Positions 54,361-62,027 of a stretch of DNA of 64,000 bases are shown one piece after another. This stretch comes from JAUWTJ01 sp965603015 (GTDB taxonomy: Bacteria; Pseudomonadota; Alphaproteobacteria; M2410), in assembly GCA_965603015.1 (NCBI GenBank), contig CBFDBJ010000001.1:90339-154338 (forward strand), written 5' to 3'. The notes under the pieces were generated by a model, which was given only the letters and a program-made list of their open reading frames with translations, searched no databases and was not told the origin of the DNA. How positions within the stretch are numbered: position 1 is the stretch's first letter; every line of letters starts with the position of its first letter. The translations under genes and the position numbers were made by a program.

Positions 54361-54699
54361 CTAAAGCGCTGCCTGATCGGTCTCGCCCGTCCGGATACGG
54401 ACGACCTGCTCAACCGGCTGCACAAATATCTTGCCGTCGCCGATTTCACCGGTCCTGGCATGGGTTGTAAGCTCTTCGATGACCCGCGCCACAAGATCTG
54501 CCGGAACGACCACATCAATGCGGACTTTCGGCAGGAAGTTCACCGCATACTCAGCGCCGCGGTAAATCTCCTTGTGGCCTTTCTGGCGGCCGTAGCCTTT
54601 AACTTCGGTGACCGTCAGTCCTTCAACACCTGCATCCTGCAGCGCTTGCCTGACGTCCTCGAGCTTGAACGGTTTAATGATTGCCGTCACAAGTTTCAT
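54361..54699 (-). CDS. glnK: PII nitrogen regulatory protein
   Basis: 112 residues, exact family length. MKLVTAIIKPFKLEDVRQAL start, T-loop QKGHKEIYRGAEYAVNFLPK with the uridylylated Tyr51, and C-terminal TGEIGDGKIFVQPVEQVVRI. Binds ATP, ADP and 2-oxoglutarate and docks on AmtB. Operon with amtB (11 base gap), the classic GlnK-AmtB pair. A candidate sigma-54 site lies upstream at 54764-54779, consistent with Ntr control. Confidence 0.97.
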   Translation of the reverse strand: MKLVTAIIKPFKLEDVRQALQDAGVEGLTVTEVKGYGRQKGHKEIYRGAEYAVNFLPKVRIDVVVPADLVARVIEELTTHARTGEIGDGKIFVQPVEQVVRIRTGETDQAAL

Positions 54700-55044
54700 G
54701 GGGTTTTGCCTTCTTTTGATGTGAACAATCGGACCCCGCCTCAGGCGTCCTCACCCCTGTCATTCCAGGACCCGTGCCAGATCGGTAAGATTTCGTTAAC
54801 CTGTTGATTCAACACAGACTTATGCTGTTCTGCGATCAGACCGCCCACCAGGTCCTGCACAATTTTCAGGCACCAACGCGCGTAGCCCTGAATTTGTGCA
54901 TATGTTTTGGGCGCTCTGATTTAAGGCTCGTCTGGCGCAGCAACCGCTGCAACTCAAGAACAATGCAGCCAGCTGTTGCTCTCGCCTTCATTGCAGAATA
55001 CGCTGTTGGGGAACGAATACATTTTGTTAAACTCGGAGATTTCT
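54700..55044. other. Intergenic region between glnK and the PD-(D/E)XK gene
   Basis: 345 bases, AT-rich to the right. Apart from the candidate sigma-54 site it holds no recognised gene; the rightward promoter of the nuclease-like gene should be within about 55-200 bases of its ATG. Confidence 0.45.
54764..54779 (-). promoter_or_regulatory. Candidate sigma-54 promoter of glnK-amtB
   Basis: Minus strand TGGCACGGGTCCTGGA: the -24 half TGGCACG is perfect; the -12 half is CTGGA instead of TTGCA, so the usual GC at -12 is GG. Distance to the glnK ATG is about 65 bases. Confidence 0.4.
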
Positions 55045-56103
55045 ATGGCCCTGTTTCGTATCGCAGATGAGAAGCTCGTCCGACTACCAACAACAACGTT
55101 TGAAAATGAAAAAATCATGGAAAGAAAGCATCTTCAGGCCTACATCCGAGACAGTATTTCGGTCATTGAATCTGACGCTGACCTGAGTCTGATGGTTCTC
55201 GAGGAAGAGTACTCAGACTGGCAGGACAGCAATCGAAGCATCGATTTATTGTGCCTTGATACCAATGCCAATCTTGTTGTCGTGGAGCTCAAGAGAACAA
55301 CAGACGGAGGTCACATGGAGCTTCAGGCACTTCGATATGCCGCCATGGTCTCGACAATGACATTTGAAGGCGCGTCACGCGCTCATGGCCGATTTCGAAA
55401 GAGCCACAACATCGAAGGTTCCGCAGATGAAGCGATACTTGAGTTCCTGGGATGGCGTAGCCGAGATGAAAAGGCGTTTGCAGACAATGTCCGTATCATT
55501 CTGGCGTCACAAGATTTTTCCAACGAGCTGGTAACATCAATAATATGGTTGAATGAGCGTGAAATCGACATTCAGTGTTTCAAGATGGCTCCCTATCAAC
55601 ACAACGATGAAATCCTTGTGAATATCGATCAGATTGTTCCTCTTCCTGAGGCGGAAGATTATCAAATCAAGATTCGGGAAAAAGAACGAAAGGGTCGCAA
55701 CGCAGAACACAACAGGGACATGACAAGGTTTGATTTGGAGATTGGTGATCAACTGGTCGAAAACCTTCCGAAGCTGCGATTGGCATATCAAGTTGTTCGC
55801 GAGGCAATTTCGAGGGGAAACGCCCCACGGGATGTTCTTCCTCAAAAGAAGGCATGGGTAGCCATTCCTGGTAGACTTGATCCGAAGGAATTTCTGGAGC
55901 GTTCGTCTACCGATAGAGACGAGGAAAGTACAATGGCCAGTATCGCTTCTTTCTTCACTCAGACGGACGAATTGTTTCACTATGAAGGTAAGACCTACGC
56001 CCTGAAGTCAAATATTTGGGGGCCGAATACGCGAAGCGACTTGGACACAATTATTGAAAAATTCGACATGCACGACGTAAGGTATTTTGAACGCCCTATA
56101 TGA
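55045..56103 (+). CDS. PD-(D/E)XK nuclease-like protein (solitary)
   Basis: 352 residues; ATG opening MALFRIADEKLVRLPTTTF with CGGAG 7 bases upstream. Residues 66-92 have the nuclease core: NRSIDLLCLDTNANLVVVELKR, where IDLLCLD supplies the Asp and ELK the Glu-x-Lys, followed by a GG loop and a helix ELQALRYAAMV. N-terminal HLQAYIRDSISVIE resembles the NucS/DUF91 group. The rest (about 170-352) has no match. This gene is much more AT-rich than the backbone and stands alone, suggesting transfer; a DNA-cleavage or defence role is inference only. Confidence 0.75.
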   Translation: MALFRIADEKLVRLPTTTFENEKIMERKHLQAYIRDSISVIESDADLSLMVLEEEYSDWQDSNRSIDLLCLDTNANLVVVELKRTTDGGHMELQALRYAAMVSTMTFEGASRAHGRFRKSHNIEGSADEAILEFLGWRSRDEKAFADNVRIILASQDFSNELVTSIIWLNEREIDIQCFKMAPYQHNDEILVNIDQIVPLPEAEDYQIKIREKERKGRNAEHNRDMTRFDLEIGDQLVENLPKLRLAYQVVREAISRGNAPRDVLPQKKAWVAIPGRLDPKEFLERSSTDRDEESTMASIASFFTQTDELFHYEGKTYALKSNIWGPNTRSDLDTIIEKFDMHDVRYFERPI

Positions 56104-56158
56104 ATTTCCGGACTTATCCAATTCGACGCTCAACGATAACACTCTCGGAGTTTGGGGG

Positions 56159-56776
56159 ATGAGAAGGCCAGCCAGTGTCCGCAGTCTGGAAACCCTCGGA
56201 CGGGTGCCGCTGTCAAAAAGCTTCTTCATGCGTGACATGCTTTACAGCGAGATCGCCGCCATCAGTGGTCTGCAAAATATTCCCGATGATCCGGACCTTG
56301 CCATCGAAGCCGGGCGGCATTTGTGCGCGGATCTGCTTGAGCCCTTGCAGGAGACCTTCGGCCGCATCGCCGTGCGCTCCGCCTATCGCACGCCTGAAAT
56401 CAATACCTGGGGCAATGACCGTAATCTGAGTTGCGCCAAAGCCGAGACCAATTATGCCGACCACACCTGGGATCGGCGCGACGCCGAGGGCCATATCGGC
56501 GCTGTCGCGACAATTGTCGTGCCCTGGTTTGTGCCGCACTATGAAGCAGGCGCCGACTGGCGGTCGCTGGCGTGGTGGATCCATGATCACCTGCCGTATT
56601 CAACGCTGTATTTCTTCCCCAAGCTTGCCGCTTTCAACATCGGCTGGCACGAACAGCCAAAACGAACCATCAACAGCTACATCGCACCGCGCGGCACATT
56701 GACCAAGCCGGGTATGGGAAATTTCGCGGGCAGTCATAAGAATGAGTGGGCCTGGATGACAGACGCGCTGCGATAA
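56159..56776 (+). CDS. Conserved hypothetical protein, M15-like motif
   Basis: 205 residues. Start chosen at the ATG with GGAG 8 bases upstream, just past the PD-(D/E)XK stop (55 bases). The central segment IAVRSAYRTPEINTWGNDRN is reminiscent of D-Ala-D-Ala peptidase M15_3-like proteins (SGYRTPExN), and CAKAETNYADHTWDRR could supply further ligands, but a full zinc site is not convincing. The C-terminal part is Trp/Tyr-rich (LPYSTLYFFPKLAAFNIGWH). GC-rich like the backbone, unlike the upstream gene. Function unknown. Confidence 0.65.
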   Translation: MRRPASVRSLETLGRVPLSKSFFMRDMLYSEIAAISGLQNIPDDPDLAIEAGRHLCADLLEPLQETFGRIAVRSAYRTPEINTWGNDRNLSCAKAETNYADHTWDRRDAEGHIGAVATIVVPWFVPHYEAGADWRSLAWWIHDHLPYSTLYFFPKLAAFNIGWHEQPKRTINSYIAPRGTLTKPGMGNFAGSHKNEWAWMTDALR

Positions 56777-56806
56777 GTCTTCAGAATAATGCGCCAGCCC
56801 TCAGGG

Positions 56807-57301
56807 TTACCTGGTGCGATCCGCCCACAAGGCATTCACAATAAGGATACGGTCCACACGCTCCCCCGTGAGGGTCATCGGAACATACAGTCCTTCAAGG
56901 ACAAGATGTTCAAAGCCCGGAAATCTGGCCTGCGTTGGTCCGTTGACAAGAACCCGGCGGGTCACGATGACCGCGCGGCAGATTTTAAGTGTTCTGTCCA
57001 GCCACGGGCCGGGCGACACAACATCTGTGAGCACTTTGCCGGTTCCGTCCGGATAACGGCTCGCCAGCTTGGCACCCAAAAACCGCACCCGAAGATCCTC
57101 GCCCTCGCTCACAACGTCAAGGATGGCAGCCTCAGGCAAGAGCCTGGGATAGCTCTCCAGTTCGAAGGCGCCCGCATTGATCAGCCCGTTTTCGGTGCGG
57201 TTCTCCTGCCAGCAGACGTAGAGCCCCTTCACAGCCGCGCTGACGAACTCACTCTCGTCATCGGCAAATCGGGCGCTGTCGACCAGTTCATACTGAGGCA
57301 T
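56807..57301 (-). CDS. PAS_5-type domain protein (second copy)
   Basis: 164 residues from MPQYELVDSARFADDESEFV; a 26-codon upstream extension is not supported by similarity. PAS_5-type layout: YPRLLPEAAILDVVSEGEDL, RVRFLGAKLASRYPDGTGKV, then VLVNGPTQARFPGFEHLVLE and a final strand MTLTGERVDRILIVNALWAD. Stand-alone sensor of unknown signal, as at 42130. It is convergent with the preceding gene (30 bases) and divergent from the TauD gene. Confidence 0.75.
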   Translation of the reverse strand: MPQYELVDSARFADDESEFVSAAVKGLYVCWQENRTENGLINAGAFELESYPRLLPEAAILDVVSEGEDLRVRFLGAKLASRYPDGTGKVLTDVVSPGPWLDRTLKICRAVIVTRRVLVNGPTQARFPGFEHLVLEGLYVPMTLTGERVDRILIVNALWADRTR

Positions 57302-57489
57302 CGTCAACCCGGCCTTTCGGTCTCGTTGTACATCCCTGCGCCCCACATCAGTAATACGCCCGATTGCAGCCCGTTTCAACCCGGCCAGCCGCCTTTGTTT
57401 GCAGCCTTTTCAGGGCGGTTCGTGAAGTGCTAGAGTTATCGCGAAACAACAATTCGCCAGACGCAGGACGCACGCACAGGAACCAAGAC

Positions 57490-58332
57490 ATGACCACCAC
57501 ATACGAAACACTTGATGCAAAACCGCTCACGCCGCACATCGGGGCCGAGGTCAGCGGGATTGACCTGTCCAGCCCCCTGAGCAATGCCCAGGCGCGCGAT
57601 GTGCGCCAGGCCTGGCTCGATCATATGGTGCTGGTGTTTCGCGATCAGACCCTCACGCGCGAAGACCACAAGAATTTCGGGCGCCAGTTCGGACGCCTCC
57701 ACATTCACCCGCTCAACCATTCGCGGTCGGGCGATGAAGAAGTCCTCATGGTCAAAACCACAGCAAACTCACCCTATACGGCGGGCAATGGTTGGCACAC
57801 GGATGTAACCTGCGAGGCGATCCCGCCGATGGGCTCGATGCTCTACATCACCGAGATGCCTGAAGCCGGCTGCGGCGGCGACACTCTCTTCGCCGACATG
57901 TATCTGGCCTATGACCTGTTGTCCGACCCGATGAAAGCCTTCCTTGCGACCCTCACCGCCGTGCACGATGGCGCCCTGCCCTACATTGGCAACTACAATG
58001 TCGCCGCCCCGGAGGGCCAAAGCTATCCGAAGAACGAACACCCCGTCGTCGTCACCCATCCCGAAACCGGCCGCAAGCTGCTCTATGTCAATTCAGGCTT
58101 TACCACGCGGATAAAGGGCCTGGCACCCGCAGAAAGCCGCGCTTTGCTCGCCATGTTGCTCCGCCATATCGCCGAAACCCCGCGCCTCACATGCCGCGTC
58201 CCCTGGGCCGAAAACACCCTCACGTTCTGGGACAACCGCTGCACCCAGCACCACGCGGTCTGGGATTATCAGCCCCAGTCGCGCTATGGCGAGCGGGTTT
58301 CAATTTTGGGAGATGAGCGGCCCGCCCTGTGA
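57490..58332 (+). CDS. TauD/TfdA-family 2-oxoglutarate-dependent dioxygenase
   Basis: 280 residues from the ATG opening MTTTYETLDAKPLTPHIGAE; a 42-codon extension upstream is non-coding. Iron site: GWHTDVTCE near 103 (HxD) and distal His in CTQHHAVWDY near 255, followed by the 2-oxoglutarate-binding Arg in YGERVSILGDE. N-terminal IGAEVSGIDLSSPLS and LVFRDQTL are TauD hallmarks. Hydroxylates an organosulfonate or other small acid with Fe(II), releasing succinate and CO2. No sulfonate transporter is next to it, so the substrate is unknown. Confidence 0.93.
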   Translation: MTTTYETLDAKPLTPHIGAEVSGIDLSSPLSNAQARDVRQAWLDHMVLVFRDQTLTREDHKNFGRQFGRLHIHPLNHSRSGDEEVLMVKTTANSPYTAGNGWHTDVTCEAIPPMGSMLYITEMPEAGCGGDTLFADMYLAYDLLSDPMKAFLATLTAVHDGALPYIGNYNVAAPEGQSYPKNEHPVVVTHPETGRKLLYVNSGFTTRIKGLAPAESRALLAMLLRHIAETPRLTCRVPWAENTLTFWDNRCTQHHAVWDYQPQSRYGERVSILGDERPAL

Positions 58333-58387
58333 GCCCTTCAGTCCTCCCCGACCCTCAACCGGGCTTTTGCCCAACCAGGCTTTTGCC

Positions 58388-59164
58388 ATGACAGCTCTTG
58401 ATCGTCTGCGCACCCGGATCAACTTCCTCTACAATGGCAGTGAGCGCCCGGCGATCATTTTTCGCTATGTCCTGCTCTTTGTCGATCTGGCCATCGTCCT
58501 GTTCTTTGTGCTGATTTCCTTCACTGACGACGGCGCGGCCGTGCTCGTCATCGACTGGCTCATTGCCGCCTGGATCCTGGCCGACTTTATGGCGCGGCTC
58601 TTCATTGTCCGCCAGCGCTGGCGCTTCCTGTTTCAGCTGGTCACCATCGCCGACCTTATCGTGATGGCAAGCCTCATCGCCGCCGTCTTCGTCGAGAGCT
58701 TCGCCTTCCTGCGCATCGTGCGCACGCTGCGGCTCTTGCGCTCCTTCCATGTCCTGAAGGATCTGAGGGCGCGCTACAGGTTCTTTGCCCGCAATGAAGA
58801 AATCATTCAGTCAATCCTTAATCTGACGATCTTTATCTTCATTGTGACGGCGCTGGTGTTTGTCTTTCAGGTGCGCAGCAACGAGGCCGTCAACAATTAC
58901 ATCGATGCGCTCTACTTCACCGTCACCACCCTGACCACCACCGGCTTCGGCGACATCACCCTCGAGGGCACCTCGGGCCGCCTCCTGTCTGTCGTCATCA
59001 TGATCGTCGGCGTCGGCCTCTTCCTGCGCCTCATCCAGACCATTTTCCGCCCCGCCAAGGCCCACTACACCTGCCCCGACTGCGGCCTGAGCCGCCACGA
59101 CCACGACGCCGTCCACTGCAAACATTGCGGGCGAACAATCAAGATCGAAACCGAGGGGATGTGA
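58388..59164 (+). CDS. Voltage-sensor-type potassium channel with C-terminal zinc ribbon
   Basis: 258 residues; ATG opening MTALDRLRTRINFLYNGSER chosen because the upstream in-frame part overlaps the end of the TauD gene. Six helices: S1-S3 about 25-95, a short S4 with spaced Arg (FLRIVRTLRLLRSFHVLKDL near 108-127), S5 about 148-167, pore with TTTGFGD near 184 (TxGFGD filter) and S6. The tail has CPDCGLSRHDHDAVHCKHCG, a four-Cys zinc ribbon with an extra His pair near 228-250. A zinc ribbon on a channel is unusual and suggests metal or redox sensing (inference). Convergent with the membrane protein at 59177. Confidence 0.88.
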   Translation: MTALDRLRTRINFLYNGSERPAIIFRYVLLFVDLAIVLFFVLISFTDDGAAVLVIDWLIAAWILADFMARLFIVRQRWRFLFQLVTIADLIVMASLIAAVFVESFAFLRIVRTLRLLRSFHVLKDLRARYRFFARNEEIIQSILNLTIFIFIVTALVFVFQVRSNEAVNNYIDALYFTVTTLTTTGFGDITLEGTSGRLLSVVIMIVGVGLFLRLIQTIFRPAKAHYTCPDCGLSRHDHDAVHCKHCGRTIKIETEGM

Positions 59165-59176
59165 GGTTAAGGCAGG

Positions 59177-60172
59177 TTACTCTTCCGGCGGGGTTGCTTC
59201 CTTGTCGCCTGAAGAGCCGCCGGTAGAAAAAATTTCCAGTGTCGGTATTTCTCCCATTTTGTCGGCGTCTTGAGAAGCGCCAAGCGCGACTTCGGAATTC
59301 ACCCGAAAGACAATACCGTGCGCCGTGCCGATAACGGCGATCGCATAGAAAATCGCGGGAAGCTGAAACAGATTTGTAATATCGCCAACAACAGGAACTT
59401 CGCTGAATATTGAGAGTATCGCCTTTACGACCATTCCGACGACATAGACAGCGCAAAGAACAAGCGCAAATCGCCCGGAGTGTCTCTTGATAAGGTCCCT
59501 TGGGGGGATGGAAATCAGAAAGTCGCCCAGCGCCCCCTCAACGAGAGAAAGAGAAAACCGCGCATATATGAAACAGGCAACATATGCAGCAAGTATTGAG
59601 AAAACAACGCCGGCAACACCTATTAAGAAAACGCTGCCAGAAAACATCATCACATCGTCAGTGAAAAATCCGAAAACCAGCGGCTTGATGAGCAACGTTG
59701 CCAGAAACAGAAAAACGCCAATTATTATCCAGACACAGATGGCGACAACAATGCCAATCCAGATCAAATTCAGGGTGTTGGTTCCGATTTGACGGAACCA
59801 GTCGCCCATCGACTGGCGCCAGGCCTTGTCATCCTGCAAGACAGCCAGGCGAACCCAGAAATTAAATGTGCCGACCGATATTGAAATAACACCGACAAAA
59901 ACGGAAAGGAGTAAGGACAGCACGAGAGCAATAAGCCAGCCGGGATTCTCCTGTAGATAGGCTCCAACGTCCGCGACCCCTGCCGATGCCAAATTCTCGA
60001 CACCCGACGCCGCAAATAGCAATGCTATCAATACCAAGCCCAGAAACAATAACCCTCCTACAGCGATGCCTGCAGAGGCGAGCAAAGCCCGGAAGTGCTT
60101 GAAGGGAAGAACGCAGGATTCTTTGACAATGTCCAGGACTGGAAGTTTATTCGGCTCTATCAGCTCAGGCAT
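59177..60172 (-). CDS. Uncharacterised polytopic membrane protein
   Basis: 331 residues, about six hydrophobic segments (near 30-53, 78-100, 135-163, 180-203, 240-256, 265-285). No family recognised. A cytoplasmic N-terminus with LIEPNKLPVLDIVKESCVLP and a C-terminal tail of about 40 residues rich in E, G and S. It has an ordinary ATG start. It faces the channel gene with 12 bases between stops. The hydrophobic content and even codon use make it very likely real, but no role can be given. Confidence 0.7.
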   Translation of the reverse strand: MPELIEPNKLPVLDIVKESCVLPFKHFRALLASAGIAVGGLLFLGLVLIALLFAASGVENLASAGVADVGAYLQENPGWLIALVLSLLLSVFVGVISISVGTFNFWVRLAVLQDDKAWRQSMGDWFRQIGTNTLNLIWIGIVVAICVWIIIGVFLFLATLLIKPLVFGFFTDDVMMFSGSVFLIGVAGVVFSILAAYVACFIYARFSLSLVEGALGDFLISIPPRDLIKRHSGRFALVLCAVYVVGMVVKAILSIFSEVPVVGDITNLFQLPAIFYAIAVIGTAHGIVFRVNSEVALGASQDADKMGEIPTLEIFSTGGSSGDKEATPPEE

Positions 60173-60254
60173 AAAGTCTCCGCTTCAAGGTGTGCTCACC
60201 AAAGTAGTATTACCTGATGAGTCACAACAAGAATAGAGTCTTATACGCCAAGCG

Positions 60255-60731
60255 TCACGCCTCCGGCAGATCCACGACCTGAACCTTGTCGCCCGTCCCG
60301 ACCTTGCGTTTGCCGAGCATCGGGAAGTCGGCGATTTCGACTTCGTGGGCTTCGCCGCCCATCAGGAGAACGAGGGGCTCGGTTCCATCATTGCGCATGT
60401 GATGGGCAACGGCCGGAACCGCAGGGGGTGTCGGAAAGCCGGCAAAGTCGCCCGGCCCCATTTCATACTCGGCGCCATCGATTTCCATGGTGCAGGTGCC
60501 CGACAGCACATAGAGCCATTCCTCGTCGCGTTGGTGCGAATGATAGACAAAACCCTCCTTACCCGGAGGAATGACCGCATGCTTGACGATGGCGCGGGAC
60601 ATGCCGGTGCGCCGCGCCAGCTCGTTCATCGTAATGTCTGACTTGTCATTCCACGGATGCTGGGCATGGTGCACGCCCGCGCTCTCATCGCCAGCGCGGA
60701 TGAGAAAGGGGGAGGGTTTTATCTCTGACAT
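60255..60731 (-). CDS. Cupin-domain protein
   Basis: 158 residues. Cupin motif 1 HSHQRDEEWLYVLSGTCTME and motif 2 GPGDFAGFPTPPAVPAVAHH, with metal-binding His and Glu in place. Small single-domain cupins can be oxygenases, isomerases or binding proteins; this one has no further domain. It precedes a dispersed repeat and an LLM gene on the same strand, 203 bases apart, so co-transcription is unclear. Function unassigned. Confidence 0.88.
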   Translation of the reverse strand: MSEIKPSPFLIRAGDESAGVHHAQHPWNDKSDITMNELARRTGMSRAIVKHAVIPPGKEGFVYHSHQRDEEWLYVLSGTCTMEIDGAEYEMGPGDFAGFPTPPAVPAVAHHMRNDGTEPLVLLMGGEAHEVEIADFPMLGKRKVGTGDKVQVVDLPEA

Positions 60732-60752
60732 GGTTGCACCTTTTTATATTTT

Positions 60753-60876
60753 GTCATTGCCCCTCTCGGGTGTGCTTTGCACACCCTGCCGGGCAGGGCG
60801 AGACCTGACCCGGCAATCCAGAGAGGATCGTTCGGAGTTTGCAGCTCTGGATACCCGGGTCAAGCCCGGGTATGAC
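60753..60876. repeat. Palindrome-rich dispersed element (GTCAT...ATGAC)
   Basis: About 124 bases bounded by GTCATTGCCCC and GGGTATGAC. It contains GGGTGTGC-TTT-GCACACCC (60768-60786) and ATACCCGGG-TCAAG-CCCGGGTAT (60851-60873). The latter matches a hairpin widely repeated in alphaproteobacterial genomes (recollection). The architecture is like the two 120 bp repeats, but the inside differs. It lies between the cupin and LLM genes. Confidence 0.8.
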
Positions 60877-60934
60877 AGAAAGAGAGAAGCGCCGTGTGGG
60901 AATCTTCTCCACAATGCGCCACCCTGGACCTCTG

Positions 60935-61960
60935 TCACGCCCCCAGCACCAGATCGGCGATGACCTCAAGATCATCCATCCCGCGTGCACCCACGACAAG
61001 CCCGGTCACCGGGCTTTCCTCCCACGCCTGAAGCCGCTGGCGAATGCGCTCTTTGGGACCCACCAGCGAGATCTCGTCGGCCAGATCATCGGGCACCGCC
61101 ATGGCGGCTTCCATCTTTTTACCGGCCAGATAAAGCTCCTGAATTTGCGCCGCTTCCTTCTCAAACCCGAACCGACCAACCAGCTCGTTGTGAAAATTGC
61201 GATCTTTCGCGCCCATACCGCCGACGTAGAGCGCCAGCATATGCTTGACCCCCATGAGCCCGGCCTCGACATCGTCGGTGATATTGACCACCGCCGAATA
61301 CAGCACCTCAAAATCGTCCTTCATGTTTTCCAGCGGCTTCTCATAGACCTCCTGGCGGAACGGCGAATAATAAAGCGGGAACCAGCCGTCACAAATCTCC
61401 GTCGCCAGTGCCACGTTTTTGGGACCCTCCGCACCAAGATAAATCGGAATGTCGGCCCGGAGCGGATGGGTGATCGGCTTGAGCGGCTTGCCCAGACCCC
61501 AGGAGCCTTCCCCGTCCACCGGATAGGGCAGCGGATAATGCGGCCCGGCGCTGGTCACCGGTGCTTCACGCGCCAGCACCTGGCGGATGATGTCGATATA
61601 TTCGCGCGTGCGCGCCAGCGGTTTGGAGAACGGCTGGCCGTACCAGCCCTCGACCACCTGCGGGCCCGAAACGCCAAGCCCGAGGATCACCCGGCCCTCG
61701 CTTAAATGATCCAGCGTCAGCGCATGCATCGCGGTCGCCGTCGGCGTGCGCGCCGACATCTGCACGATGCCGGTCCCAAGCTTGATTTTTTTGGTATGCG
61801 CCCCGACCCAGGCCAGCGGTGTCAGCGCATCCGAGCCATAGGCCTCGGCGGTGAAAAATCCGAAATAGCCAAGTTCCTCGGCGCGCTGCGCCAGCGCGAT
61901 CATGTCGCGCGGCGGCTGTGCGCCCCAGTAACCCACCGATACACCAAGCTTGAGCGCCAT
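60935..61960 (-). CDS. LLM-class F420-dependent oxidoreductase-like protein
   Basis: 341 residues. Luciferase-like TIM barrel: MIALAQRAEELGYFGFFTAE, YGSDALTPLAWVGAHTKKIK, LGTGIVQMSARTPTATAMHA, LDHLSEGRVILGLGVSGPQV and GGMGAKDRNFH near 247. It matches the LLM F420-type subgroup common in alphaproteobacteria. Whether F420 or FMN is used here cannot be told; F420 biosynthesis genes are not in the window. ATG start, single-gene unit. Confidence 0.92.
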   Translation of the reverse strand: MALKLGVSVGYWGAQPPRDMIALAQRAEELGYFGFFTAEAYGSDALTPLAWVGAHTKKIKLGTGIVQMSARTPTATAMHALTLDHLSEGRVILGLGVSGPQVVEGWYGQPFSKPLARTREYIDIIRQVLAREAPVTSAGPHYPLPYPVDGEGSWGLGKPLKPITHPLRADIPIYLGAEGPKNVALATEICDGWFPLYYSPFRQEVYEKPLENMKDDFEVLYSAVVNITDDVEAGLMGVKHMLALYVGGMGAKDRNFHNELVGRFGFEKEAAQIQELYLAGKKMEAAMAVPDDLADEISLVGPKERIRQRLQAWEESPVTGLVVGARGMDDLEVIADLVLGA

Positions 61961-62027
61961 GAACCATCCTCCTCGAATTATGTTTGAGGCAAACTATGGC
62001 GCAGACGGGAAGAGCCTTCAAGAGGGG

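Noticed and set aside
55045..56776. Two-gene defence operon (PD-(D/E)XK gene plus the following hypothetical)
   Set aside because: The second gene is GC-rich backbone-like with its own ribosome site and no defence-type domain; the composition break between them argues against a shared origin.
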